Positions 13,331 through 20,059 of a stretch of DNA of 38,454 bases are shown here, piece after piece. The stretch spans positions 1-38,454 of IMG/VR virus record IMGVR_UViG_3300027985_000605; one strand, 5' to 3'. Each line of letters begins with the position of its first letter. Within the stretch, counting starts at the first letter, position 1. The notes beneath the pieces are model-generated. The model saw nothing but the letters and a program-made list of their open reading frames with translations. It had not been told where the DNA came from and searched no databases. The stretch is from a virus. Both the position numbers and the translations under genes were made by a program.

Positions 13331-13587
13331 ATCTGTTTGAAAAAACGGTGATGGCAGAGTGCTGTCTGGTTTGCAACGACAGCCCGAAACGAGCGTTTTA
13401 TATGCTCAGGATTGTTTTTGATAGTGGCCGCTACTGGATCGAGAAAGAAAGCGGCTGCGGCGAGAAGGTGCTGGACGTGCGGCGGTGGCCGATGGTGGAT
13501 GAAAAGGCGGCAAATCGTTATTATAAAAACAAGATCAGGCAAAAACTGAAGCCCGGGAGGCACCGGGTGTATCGGGAGGCATCTTGA
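13321..13587 (+). CDS. Small phage protein with WGR-like pattern, 88 aa
   Basis: Started at ATG 13321 (MQLNLFEKTVMAECC); ATG 13300 is an alternative. A CxxC pair near the N-terminus precedes 'FYMLRIVFDSGRYWIEKES', 'VLDVRRWPMVDEKAANRYY' and a basic 'KIRQKLKPGRHR'. The strand-strand-helix order resembles the WGR domain seen in DNA-binding proteins, but the WGR triad itself is absent, so this is only a fold guess. The stop overlaps the next TTG start as TTGA. Confidence 0.6.
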   Translation: MQLNLFEKTVMAECCLVCNDSPKRAFYMLRIVFDSGRYWIEKESGCGEKVLDVRRWPMVDEKAANRYYKNKIRQKLKPGRHRVYREAS

Positions 13588-13790
13588 AAATAAAATACAT
13601 AGATGGTGAGGTCTGGTACGAGCGTGATATTGAAAAATACGAAAAACAATTTTGCCCGTGGAAAAACATTGGTTGCGGTACATGGTGCCCTATGCATCGG
13701 GTCTATGCCGCGCCGGATGGGTATCTTGAATTGAGGCTTTGTCTCGGTTCTGTGCCGTTTGAAATGATAGTCGCTCATAAAGCGTCTTGA
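13584..13790 (+). CDS. Cys-rich small protein, paralogue-like to 12708, 68 aa, TTG start
   Basis: The TTG at 13584 overlaps the preceding stop (TTGA). The protein has FCPW-(5)-CGTWCPMH and a late LC, the same cysteine layout as the protein at 12708, with a beta-rich C-terminus ('GYLELRLCLGSVPFEMIV'). The two are probably members of one small metal-binding family. Function unknown. Confidence 0.65.
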   Translation: MKIKYIDGEVWYERDIEKYEKQFCPWKNIGCGTWCPMHRVYAAPDGYLELRLCLGSVPFEMIVAHKAS

Positions 13791-13939
13791 ACATCAAAAA
13801 AGAACTGGCAAAGGCTGCCCTATCATTTTGCGTGTGCTATTTAAGCATCCAATTTTTTAAAACATTCGATGCGGAAACGGCGCTGACGTTTGTGGGACTG
13901 TATTGTGTTTATAGGTATCTTGTAGAACATAGATACTAA
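13787..13939 (+). CDS. Small membrane-associated protein, 50 aa, TTG start
   Basis: TTG 13787 overlaps the preceding stop as TTGA, the same coupling used by neighbouring genes. The protein begins MNIKKELAKAALSFCVCYL and has a hydrophobic region through 'TALTFVGLYCVYRYLV' with a basic end, giving one or two possible membrane helices. Candidate roles include a holin-like or membrane accessory protein, but nothing proves it. It ends at a hairpin (TAGGTAT...ATACCTA). Confidence 0.45.
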   Translation: MNIKKELAKAALSFCVCYLSIQFFKTFDAETALTFVGLYCVYRYLVEHRY

Positions 13940-14032
13940 AAATACCTACCATTAACCTACCAATAAAAATTGTAGACATGATGGGAATGCTGGTTTAATC
14001 TGATCTCGGTAAAACGATCAAAATGTTCCGAA

Positions 14033-14060
14033 GGGCGGCTTGTGACGGGGCCGCTCTTTT
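14033..14060 (+). terminator. First of two terminator hairpins before the initiator gene
   Basis: GCGGC (14035-14039) pairs with GCCGC (14050-14054), followed by TCTTTT. The short stem makes it weaker than the next one. Confidence 0.5.
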
Positions 14061-14081
14061 AATTTGTTCTCTAAAAATGCG

Positions 14082-14118
14082 AAAAGCCCGGTCATGTGAC
14101 CAGGCTTTTCTTTATTTA
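14082..14118 (+). terminator. Strong intrinsic terminator
   Basis: AAAAGCC-c-GGTCA-tg-TGACC-a-GGCTTTT, a 12-bp stem with one mismatch and a tight loop, followed by CTTTATTT. The A-tract on the other side makes it work in both directions. It ends the 10612-13939 operon. Confidence 0.85.
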
Positions 14119-14124
14119 ACTATT

Positions 14125-14280
14125 TTTCCGAAGCGAAACGACCGCGCCAACGTTGATTTCGCTTCAGTCGGAAATCTTAGTCGAACCGCTATAGCTCAAA
14201 CTGGAACCAATGCCGCCCAACTGACCACCGAAATATCTCCATCGACCTGATGTTGTCAAGTTAGATTTCCGTAAAGGAGG
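14125..14280 (+). promoter_or_regulatory. Structured leader of the initiator gene with alternative pairings
   Basis: GAAGCGAAA (14130-14138) pairs with TTTCGCTTC (14157-14165), extended by TTTCC/GGAAA. The segment CGGAAATCT (14169-14177), part of that hairpin's 3' side, is also perfectly complementary to AGATTTCCG (14263-14271), two bases before the AAAGGAGG ribosome site. The pairings exclude each other, like an attenuator or translational switch. No known riboswitch consensus is recognised. The 350 bp from 13940 to 14289 hold no gene I can support. Confidence 0.5.
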
Positions 14281-14289
14281 ATCATAGAC

Positions 14290-15306
14290 TTGACGACTAC
14301 CGCAAAAAACACCGCAAATTCAGACAAATCAGAAAAAAAACATCCGCTAAAAAATAAACCATTTTACGGCATACCTCGTAATGTGGCCTTGATGCCGGGA
14401 ATTACAGACCGGTTGTTTAGGTTGCTGACAATCCTATGCTCTGCCTATGGTGACGATGGACATATAGAATTTAAAGTTAAGACGCTATCACAGATTATGC
14501 AGAAAGGTGATCGTCAGACAAGGGATCTGATTAAAGAAGCCGAAAACAAAAAATTTGTAACTACGAAAGAAACAGGGCGATCATTACAATTTTTTCTGTC
14601 GGATATATTTTTTAAAAGCGGGCCAAAAGTTGTGCAAAAATCCGCCGATCAGGTCGGCGGAAATCCGCCGATCTCTTATAAAGAGCAAAAGAAGGGTTTA
14701 AAAAAAAAAGTAGTAGCCCAAATCGGCGGACAACCGCAGGATCAAAAACCGCTTGCTGCTGCCATTCTTTTAATTTTAAAAAATGAAAATATCGAACCAA
14801 ATAAATATATCCTTGAAGCACAAAACGTATTCGGTGAAAGCTACACGATACAGTTATTAAAAGTAGCTCTACAAAAGAACGCTAAAAACCCCACTGGCTA
14901 TATTAGAAAAAATTTAAATCATGGCAAAAAATGGGAATCAATCGAGGCATTGATCGAAAATAATATTGTGATCGATAAAAAAGAACAGGCTATTAAAGAG
15001 GGATTGGAGCATGAGCAGAAAAATTCAAAAATTGTAAGAGCTACTAAAAGCCAAATCAGTGAATTTCGTATTAAAAATTATATCCCATCTAAAAAAGATC
15101 GAATCAAATTAACTAAAACAAAATTCATCCCACAAACCCCACTTGAACTTGAAAAAATCAAATCAAAATTTCCGGCCTTGAAAAAAATGTATCTGGATAG
15201 TGAGTGCAAAGAGCAATGCATTCGGGATATAATTGAGAAGATGACAGATAACGAATTGTGTAAATATCCAAGTTTTATAAGATTTGTTAATAAAAATAAC
15301 AGGTGA
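14290..15306 (+). CDS. Replication-initiator-like protein (winged helix, lambda O-like layout)
   Basis: A 338-residue protein started at TTG 14290, 9 bases after AAAGGAGG. Residues 25-105 ('PFYGIPRNVALMPGITDRLFRLLTILCS' through 'DRQTRDLIKEAENKKFV') form a winged helix-turn-helix typical of phage replication proteins. A linker follows (about 110-150), encoded by an iteron cluster (14641-14730) and an A-rich tract, then a basic helical C-terminus of about 190 residues. This DNA-binding domain, origin in the linker and C-terminal partner domain is the layout of lambda O, inferred here, not proven. No helicase or loader gene is recognised nearby. Codon use is AT-rich relative to the late genes. 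Confidence 0.7.
   Translation: MTTTAKNTANSDKSEKKHPLKNKPFYGIPRNVALMPGITDRLFRLLTILCSAYGDDGHIEFKVKTLSQIMQKGDRQTRDLIKEAENKKFVTTKETGRSLQFFLSDIFFKSGPKVVQKSADQVGGNPPISYKEQKKGLKKKVVAQIGGQPQDQKPLAAAILLILKNENIEPNKYILEAQNVFGESYTIQLLKVALQKNAKNPTGYIRKNLNHGKKWESIEALIENNIVIDKKEQAIKEGLEHEQKNSKIVRATKSQISEFRIKNYIPSKKDRIKLTKTKFIPQTPLELEKIKSKFPALKKMYLDSECKEQCIRDIIEKMTDNELCKYPSFIRFVNKNNR
14641..14730. repeat. Iteron-like cluster inside the initiator gene: candidate replication origin
   Basis: Four copies of the 8-mer TCCGCCGA: forward at 14641-14648 and 14664-14671, reverse (TCGGCGGA) at 14654-14661 and 14723-14730. The first pair forms a perfect palindrome around a 5-base centre. A run of ten A (14701-14709 region) lies between copies 3 and 4. 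Placement mirrors oriLambda within O. Confidence 0.6.
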
Positions 15307-15310
15307 TATT

Positions 15311-15556
15311 ATGCAATATGGATTCGATGAAACCGAAAAGATAAACATCAAAAGAATCAGAGCCGAGCTTTCAAATAGCGATAATTGCTCATTATCAAAT
15401 CAATTCATCAACAAAGGCATCGAAAAACACGGTATTGATTATATGCTCTGGCTTGCAAATTATAGCAATAGCCGCAACGATATTAGACATATGATCAAAG
15501 GCATACATGGCGACAAGCTTTACGAATATACTGGAACCGAAGAGATAATTTTATGA
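15311..15556 (+). CDS. Hypothetical protein, 81 aa
   Basis: Started at ATG 15311 (MQYGFDETEKINIKRI) after AACAGGTGATATT, five bases past the initiator stop. The protein is soluble and helical with a mixed charge, and no domain is recognised. It overlaps the next gene by ATGA (15553-15556). Its position directly after the initiator, where lambda carries P, makes a replication accessory role possible, but it is far too short for a helicase loader. Confidence 0.6.
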   Translation: MQYGFDETEKINIKRIRAELSNSDNCSLSNQFINKGIEKHGIDYMLWLANYSNSRNDIRHMIKGIHGDKLYEYTGTEEIIL

Positions 15557-15840
15557 GCGAGTACCTCCCATCCGAAATCAGATCCAAAAACGAACTATCG
15601 CGTCGCAAGGCCTTGGAAATCGACCTGCGCCAGCAAATAAAAGCGGAATATAACTTCATGTCCCTGCGCCAGAGCGACCGGGATAGCTTGCGCCAGGCTT
15701 ATCTCACATCAAAAAACTTTGATGCCGAAAAACCAATGCGTGAAAACGACTGGCTTGCGCGGCTTGCGTATCACCGGAGTGATCTGGAGTTGATTAGGGA
15801 TCATGATTTTATGGCGTTTTATTTGAGGGAGATATCGTAA
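15553..15840 (+). CDS. Hypothetical protein, 95 aa
   Basis: ATGA overlap with the preceding gene. The protein is helical and highly charged: 'SKNELSRRKALEIDLRQQIKAEY', 'DSLRQAYL' and 'WLARLAYHRSDLELIRDHDFMAFYL'. It may form a small coiled-coil. There are no cysteines and no signal or membrane segment. The family is not recognised. Confidence 0.6.
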   Translation: MSEYLPSEIRSKNELSRRKALEIDLRQQIKAEYNFMSLRQSDRDSLRQAYLTSKNFDAEKPMRENDWLARLAYHRSDLELIRDHDFMAFYLREIS

Positions 15841-16038
15841 ATGGAAATCGAAAAAATTAAACATAGATTTCAATGCTATGCTTGTGGAACGATCCACGCA
15901 TTGAATAATATTGCTTTTGATTATTTCGATTTTAAATGTTCTTTGTGTGGCGCAGATATTAACGAACAAATGAGGATTAAGGTGATAAAAAATGGCAAAT
16001 TATATAACCCTGACTCCCATTGCATCGGCGAATACTAA
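15841..16038 (+). CDS. Small zinc-ribbon protein, 65 aa
   Basis: ATG directly follows the previous stop. CYACG (C12, C15) and CSLCG (about 41-44) form two CxxC pairs 25 residues apart, a zinc ribbon. The N-terminus is basic. The 3' end overlaps the next start by 47 bases. The pairs probably bind zinc; the role is unknown. Confidence 0.65.
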   Translation: MEIEKIKHRFQCYACGTIHALNNIAFDYFDFKCSLCGADINEQMRIKVIKNGKLYNPDSHCIGEY

Positions 16039-16231
16039 CAGCTACGGCATGGTGTTTACCATCGCCGCCGACACGGTATCTCTCGAAGTCGTGCAGATCC
16101 CGGAGATATTGTTAAACAAAAACGTGACCGGGCTTAATCTTGTGGGCGTTTTCGACTTCGGCCTGGTTTTTTCGAAAGCCAGCTTGAATGGCGCTATTCC
16201 ATGGGCGAATATTATTTCGATTAAATACTGA
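15992..16231 (+). CDS. Hypothetical beta-rich protein, 79 aa
   Basis: ATG 15992 follows AAGGTGATAAAAA and overlaps the zinc-ribbon gene by 47 bases in another frame. The protein is hydrophobic and beta-rich ('YGMVFTIAADTVSLEVVQIPEILL', 'GLNLVGVFDFGLVF') with no transmembrane helix long enough to be certain. No family recognised. The long overlap is unusual, but codon use and the ribosome site support it. Confidence 0.5.
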   Translation: MANYITLTPIASANTNSYGMVFTIAADTVSLEVVQIPEILLNKNVTGLNLVGVFDFGLVFSKASLNGAIPWANIISIKY

Positions 16232-16233
16232 AA

Positions 16234-16425
16234 ATGGATTACTTCGAATGGCTTGAAAACTTTGAAAAAAAATTGACGCCGCGATTAAAACGAAACTATA
16301 CTGTCATCAGCGGCGGCCGAGTATCAACCGATAATAGCTGCCACCTCACCTCGTCAGAATCAAACTGCCGCCGCGCTCTTAAAAAATATGGCGACATGGC
16401 AACTCCTCATTCTGATCTCGATTAA
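16234..16425 (+). CDS. Hypothetical protein, 63 aa
   Basis: ATG 16234 lies two bases after the preceding stop with only a weak ribosome site. The protein starts MDYFEWLENFEKKLTPRLKRNY and becomes Ser/Thr-rich with two cysteines. Its last 38 bases overlap the start of a membrane-protein gene in another frame. I support it mainly because it fills the gap in the operon. Confidence 0.4.
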   Translation: MDYFEWLENFEKKLTPRLKRNYTVISGGRVSTDNSCHLTSSESNCRRALKKYGDMATPHSDLD

Positions 16426-16540
16426 TCTGCTCTTCTGGTCACTCCACAAGCGCATACGCAAGCCTTTCGCCTTCAGCATAATGGTAATCTATATTTTGTG
16501 GATGGCTTATTTCGGATGGCTTGCAAAGGACATATTTTGA
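16388..16540 (+). CDS. Small two-helix membrane protein, 50 aa
   Basis: ATG 16388 to TGA 16540 encodes MATWQLLILISINLLFWSL, a basic turn 'HKRIRKPF', then a second hydrophobic stretch 'FSIMVIYILWMAYFGWLA'. Two membrane helices with a positive loop fit a hairpin membrane protein. The stop overlaps the next TTG start as TTGA, supporting translation. A class II-like holin has this topology, but no endolysin gene is adjacent, so lysis is only a guess. Confidence 0.55.
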   Translation: MATWQLLILISINLLFWSLHKRIRKPFAFSIMVIYILWMAYFGWLAKDIF

Positions 16541-16932
16541 GCCCTACGCAACGGACGATTAGAGCGCTAAAAGATCAAGGCCGGATATGCGGGATAGTGG
16601 AGCGGTTCATTCAAAACCCGGTCAGTCATGGTATCCGCTCTGACCTTTTCGGTTTCATCGATGTTGTGAGCCTGGATCCAGCCGCAGGTATCGTCGGTAT
16701 CCAGTGCTGCGGCGCTGACGTTTCGGCACACTATAAAAAAATAACGCTGGAACGAACTGATAACGCGATGGAGTGGCTGAAATGCGGCGGGAAGATAGAG
16801 ATATGGGGGTGGAGAAAAGTCAAGCTATACAGAGGCTCTAAGGCGATGCGGTGGAAACCGCGAGTGGTATCGATAACCGAAAAGGATTTCGAATTATGCG
16901 AAACTGCCGCAACTGCTACTATCGCTCGATAA
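16537..16932 (+). CDS. Conserved phage protein, restriction-like nuclease fold candidate, 131 aa, TTG start
   Basis: Best start is TTG 16537, 7 bases after AAAGGA and in TTGA overlap with the previous stop; a GTG at 16498 is less likely. The sequence 'SPTQRTIRALKDQGRICGIVERFI', 'GIRSDLFGFIDVVSLDP', 'GIVGIQCCGADVSAHYKKI' and 'EIWGWRKVKLYRGSKAMRWKPRV' matches a phage protein type whose D...(10-15)...Q/E-x-C/K layout resembles PD-(D/E)XK nucleases. The usual lysine is not obvious, so activity is uncertain. A junction-resolving or DNA-processing role fits its place in the early operon. Confidence 0.7.
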   Translation: MSPTQRTIRALKDQGRICGIVERFIQNPVSHGIRSDLFGFIDVVSLDPAAGIVGIQCCGADVSAHYKKITLERTDNAMEWLKCGGKIEIWGWRKVKLYRGSKAMRWKPRVVSITEKDFELCETAATATIAR

Positions 16933-17225
16933 TCGGATTTGAATCATGGTGCTGCCATCCTGCAATAGGCAAGCGGATAAAGCACACGGATCGCAAATGC
17001 GCCGACCACATTTATTTTGACGATAAATACAGTGAGTTAGTGCAGAAAACGCCCCTGGCCGAGATGATAAAAAAAAGAACAAAACCGCCGGTCAGAACCT
17101 ACCGGCTAACGCACGCCGGGACCGCGATAGAGTGCAAGCTGTGCGGGATGACATCGTTTAATGCTGATGATATCACTCAAAAATTCTGCGGGAAATGTAA
17201 ACTCTATCATGATGCTGACAATTAA
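16896..17225 (+). CDS. Double zinc-ribbon protein, 109 aa
   Basis: ATG 16896 follows AAAAGGATTTCGAATT and overlaps the nuclease-like gene. N-terminal cysteines (CRNC, CCHP, then KC at about 37) form one cluster. The C-terminal 'GTAIECKLCGMTSFNADDITQ' with 'FCGKCKLYH' is a zinc-ribbon module very common in phage genomes. Function unknown; nucleic acid or protein binding is likely. Confidence 0.75.
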   Translation: MRNCRNCYYRSIIGFESWCCHPAIGKRIKHTDRKCADHIYFDDKYSELVQKTPLAEMIKKRTKPPVRTYRLTHAGTAIECKLCGMTSFNADDITQKFCGKCKLYHDADN

Positions 17226-17562
17226 AGATATTATTTATATCATAACGTATTTTATCAGTATTATATCAGTATATTTCGCCGCACGGGGGCGCCTGGCGAA
17301 TCTCGAAAACGACAGCAAGCTTTTTAAAAAAATACTTTATAAAGAGCGTGGATCATTAAATCTGATTGATCACGAAGCATGTAAAAAAAATAGAGATGAG
17401 GTTTTTTCAGCTATCAGAAGAACTGAACGAGCAATGGAGATGTTCGCAGATAATTTGAAAGATGTTAATAAAAATACGATAGAAATAAGGATGCTTCTCG
17501 ATATTTTACTGAATCAAAACGGAATCAAGAAGCCAAAGCAATTGGAGATAAATGGCGACTAA
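17209..17562 (+). CDS. Membrane-anchored coiled-coil protein, 117 aa
   Basis: Started at ATG 17209 (or 17212), within the end of the preceding gene. Residues 5-25 ('IKDIIYIITYFISIISVYFAA') are one membrane helix, followed by a basic stretch and a long helical region ('NRDEVFSAIRRTERAMEMFADNLKDVNKNTIEIRMLLDILL') likely to coil. One membrane helix plus coiled coil also occurs in spanins and some phage inner-membrane accessories. I cannot assign the role. It overlaps the next gene by 11 bases. Confidence 0.6.
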   Translation: MMLTIKDIIYIITYFISIISVYFAARGRLANLENDSKLFKKILYKERGSLNLIDHEACKKNRDEVFSAIRRTERAMEMFADNLKDVNKNTIEIRMLLDILLNQNGIKKPKQLEINGD

Positions 17563-18262
17563 ATATCCATGGAACGTGCCGTCGAAAGCGGAGTTAACAG
17601 AGATCCTGTCAGAAGATCAGATGGAATCGGTAGAAATAAAAGTAACGGCAGAGTTAACCGAAGCAATGCTGGGAACGATCCCAAAAAATAAAAAGATTTT
17701 TACGGATTTCATTACGGAGAAAATGGGTAATTTTCAAGGCAAACCATTGAAAACGATGGAAGATCTTGAGGAAGAGATTGACTCCGTACCGGAAGATATC
17801 GAAAAAACCGCGACAGGTTTTCACCAGGACACCTTCGGGATTTTCTTGTATAATTACATGATTTTGGGTAACATCAAGGCGAATCTATTTGTTCTGATGG
17901 CTAACGGTGTCGGCAAGGTGCTGAATTACAAAAAGGCATCTGATCTATTTTTACAGATAAACCCGCGTAAAATAAGGCTATATAGAGACGAAGAAAAAAT
18001 ACTGATGAAACCTGATGGGAGCCTGGAGAGAAGTCTCAGAGCGCAGACACCTAAAGGCGAGCGCACTTTTCTATCGAAGTCAGACTTCGTTGAAGCAAAA
18101 ACGCGGTTTAAATTCAATGTAAAAATTTATCGCAACGACCGTGGGTTAACGCCGGAGATGGTGGTGGAAGCGCTTAAATTTGGGAAGAAAAATGGGCTCG
18201 GCCAATGGCGCGGATCTGGTAATTACGGTCAGTTTAAGATAATTAGTTTGAGATACGCATAG
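17552..18262 (+). CDS. Phage protein with RAMP-like Gly-rich C-terminal motif, 236 aa
   Basis: A widespread but uncharacterised phage type by pattern: 'KVTAELTEAMLGTIPKNKKIF' near the start, 'GIFLYNYMILGNIKANL' in the middle, 'PRKIRLY...LMKPDGSLERSLRAQTPKGERTFL', and the end 'GKKNGLGQWRGSGNYGQF'. The last motif, GLGxWR-(G/N)-GxG, is like the glycine-rich loop of RAMP/Cas proteins that bind RNA, and the alternating strands and helices would suit a ferredoxin-like fold. This is inference; no catalytic residues are evident. It is the last early gene before the late promoter. Confidence 0.6.
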   Translation: MATKYPWNVPSKAELTEILSEDQMESVEIKVTAELTEAMLGTIPKNKKIFTDFITEKMGNFQGKPLKTMEDLEEEIDSVPEDIEKTATGFHQDTFGIFLYNYMILGNIKANLFVLMANGVGKVLNYKKASDLFLQINPRKIRLYRDEEKILMKPDGSLERSLRAQTPKGERTFLSKSDFVEAKTRFKFNVKIYRNDRGLTPEMVVEALKFGKKNGLGQWRGSGNYGQFKIISLRYA

Positions 18263-18270
18263 GCTATGTA

Positions 18271-18300
18271 TTGTCATAAAAAGTAAATGTGATGTAGAAT
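18271..18300 (+). promoter_or_regulatory. Candidate late promoter
   Basis: TTGTCA (18271-18276), an 18-base spacer and TAGAAT (18295-18300), five of six matches in each box. It lies between the last early gene and the methyltransferase-terminase-virion operon. Confidence 0.6.
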
Positions 18301-18328
18301 TGTATGATGTAACGGCGGAGTGATGTAA
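18290..18328. repeat. Three TGATGTA(A/G) direct repeats at the late promoter
   Basis: TGATGTAG at 18290-18297 and TGATGTAA at 18305-18312 and 18321-18328, at 15- and 16-base spacing. The first overlaps the -10 box, so they may be operator or activator sites. Confidence 0.45.
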
Positions 18329-18440
18329 ATCTATGTTTCGGTAAAGCGCCGTTTCGCAGGGTAAAAGAAATGCGAATTTGAGCGATGCCGCGGTAGACTA
18401 TAATCCGTATTGTCTCGGTGATTTAAGGTGCTGTAAGATA

Positions 18441-19667
18441 ATGGCTAAAGAAATAAAAGTAACATGCGAGTCCAACGGCCTGATGCCGATTGCCGAGCTT
18501 GATAACTTCCAGGGCGACCTGAAAACGCTTGACGATGAAAGCTTTAAAAAGCTCAAGATATCTATAGTAAAGTATGGTTTTTCATTCCCGATCTTTACGT
18601 GGAACGGTAATATTTTAGATGGGCACCAGCGGCTGAAGGCAGTCAAGAGCTTGATCGATGAAGGGTATACGCTGGACGGCGACCTACTGCCCGTGGATCG
18701 CATCGAGGCTAAAAACGAAAAAGAGGCGGCCGAGAAATTACTTCTTATAAATAGCCGCTACGCGAAGATCGACCAGAGCGGTTTTGATTTGTTCGTGGAG
18801 AATTTCGATCTGGATATCGCTGATTTGAGTGATATGCTTGATATACCGGAGGTTGATTTTAGCTTTGGAGATGAAGAGTTCGAGGGCAATACTGATCCAG
18901 ATGACGTGCCTGAAGTTGAGGAAACGCCGGTTACGAAGATGGGTGATCTTTGGATTTTGGGCTCACACCGATTGATGTGCGGGAATTCGACTAAGATTGA
19001 GGATGTTGAGCGGTTGATGGATGGGCAGAAAGCGGATATTTGTTTGACAGATCCACCATATGGAATTGCAGCAACTAAAAATTCAAAAGGAAATTATGAT
19101 ATATTCGAAGACACTTTAGAAAATGTTATCGAACTCAGTAAAAAATGGCTACCAATAGCAAGACAAATATGCAAAGTAGTTGTATTTTCGTCTGGTGTAA
19201 CAAGACAATGGATATATCCAGAACCTGATTGGGTTTTGTCATGGTTTTATGGAGGTGGTCAATTAAGAAGTCAATGGGGTTTCAATTGTTGGCAACCTTT
19301 TTTAGCATATGGCAAAGATCCATCATTGGCATCAACAAATGGATGCAGACCAGATGCGATAGATTTAAATGTTCCCTCCAATGCATCTGATATAAATCAT
19401 CCATGCCCTAAACCAGTAAAATTGTGGATATGGTTTATCGAAAGATTATCTTTCAAAAATACTGATTTGTTTTATGAACCATTTTCCGGCAGCGGCACCA
19501 CAATAATCGCCACACAGCAAACGAACCGAAAATGCTACGCCATGGAAATCAGTCCGCAGTACGTCGATGTCGCCATAAAACGATGGCAGGATTTCACCGG
19601 GAATGATGCTGTTTTAGAGAGGACCGGAGAGACGTTTGAAATGATAAAAAACGCAGTAACACCTTAG
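18441..19667 (+). CDS. ParB-like domain fused to a DNA methyltransferase
   Basis: A 408-residue protein started at ATG 18441 after AAGGTGCTGTAAGATA; a TTG at 18378 would extend it. Residues 15-110 form a ParB/Srx-type domain ('DDESFKKLKISIVKYGFSFPI' then 'LDGHQRLKAV'). The methyltransferase has motif IV D204-P-P-Y-G and, later, motif I P347-F-S-G-S-G-T-T, the order of beta-class enzymes that methylate adenine N6 or cytosine N4. The stretch between them (about 19050-19485) is markedly more AT-rich than both flanks, suggesting replacement of the target-recognition part. It is the first late gene, so it probably modifies phage DNA against restriction before packaging. Confidence 0.88.
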   Translation: MAKEIKVTCESNGLMPIAELDNFQGDLKTLDDESFKKLKISIVKYGFSFPIFTWNGNILDGHQRLKAVKSLIDEGYTLDGDLLPVDRIEAKNEKEAAEKLLLINSRYAKIDQSGFDLFVENFDLDIADLSDMLDIPEVDFSFGDEEFEGNTDPDDVPEVEETPVTKMGDLWILGSHRLMCGNSTKIEDVERLMDGQKADICLTDPPYGIAATKNSKGNYDIFEDTLENVIELSKKWLPIARQICKVVVFSSGVTRQWIYPEPDWVLSWFYGGGQLRSQWGFNCWQPFLAYGKDPSLASTNGCRPDAIDLNVPSNASDINHPCPKPVKLWIWFIERLSFKNTDLFYEPFSGSGTTIIATQQTNRKCYAMEISPQYVDVAIKRWQDFTGNDAVLERTGETFEMIKNAVTP

Positions 19668-19690
19668 TACTCTTACATATTAAAAAAGTC

Positions 19691-20059
19691 ATGGGCAAAA
19701 AAAGAACACAACCGCACTTAAAAATAAAGCAGATCGAATCGATGCTGAGAAAGACTAACGGCTTGATATCCCATGCCGCAGAATTGTTAGGTGTTTCTGC
19801 CCCAGCTATCCACGATAGAATCAATAGAAGCCCGCACTTGCAAGAAGTAAGGATGCAGATCGAAGAGCGCCTGATAGACAAATCCGAAAACGTCGTCTAT
19901 CACCACATGCAGAACAAGAATTTGACTGCCGCGATATTCCACCTGAAGACCAAAGGCAAGGCTCGCGGCTGGGTTGAAAAACGCGAATCAGAGATATCCG
20001 GCAAGCTCGACGCGCCGATAGTAATAGAGAGAGTCATTGTCAAAAAAGAAGAAACTTAG
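19691..20059 (+). CDS. terS: Terminase small subunit
   Basis: A 122-residue protein with an N-terminal helix-turn-helix ('KIKQIESMLRKTNGLISHAAELLGVSAPAIHDRI'), a middle oligomerisation helix ('IDKSENVVYHHMQNKNLTAAIFHLKTKGKARGW') and a basic tail. This is the usual build of TerS, which recognises the packaging site and feeds DNA to TerL. The ATG at 19691 has a weak ribosome site. The gene overlaps the TerL start by 23 bases, and that order confirms the assignment. Confidence 0.88.
   Translation: MGKKRTQPHLKIKQIESMLRKTNGLISHAAELLGVSAPAIHDRINRSPHLQEVRMQIEERLIDKSENVVYHHMQNKNLTAAIFHLKTKGKARGWVEKRESEISGKLDAPIVIERVIVKKEET

Noticed and set aside
14023-14250. 75-aa plus-strand frame upstream of the initiator gene
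   Set aside because: It reads across two terminator hairpins and the structured leader, with no ribosome site.
18378-18425. tRNA-like or alternative promoter sequence around GACTATAATCC
   Set aside because: No T-loop or acceptor stem can be formed, and the -35 spacing to TATAAT is too short; the 18271 promoter is better.
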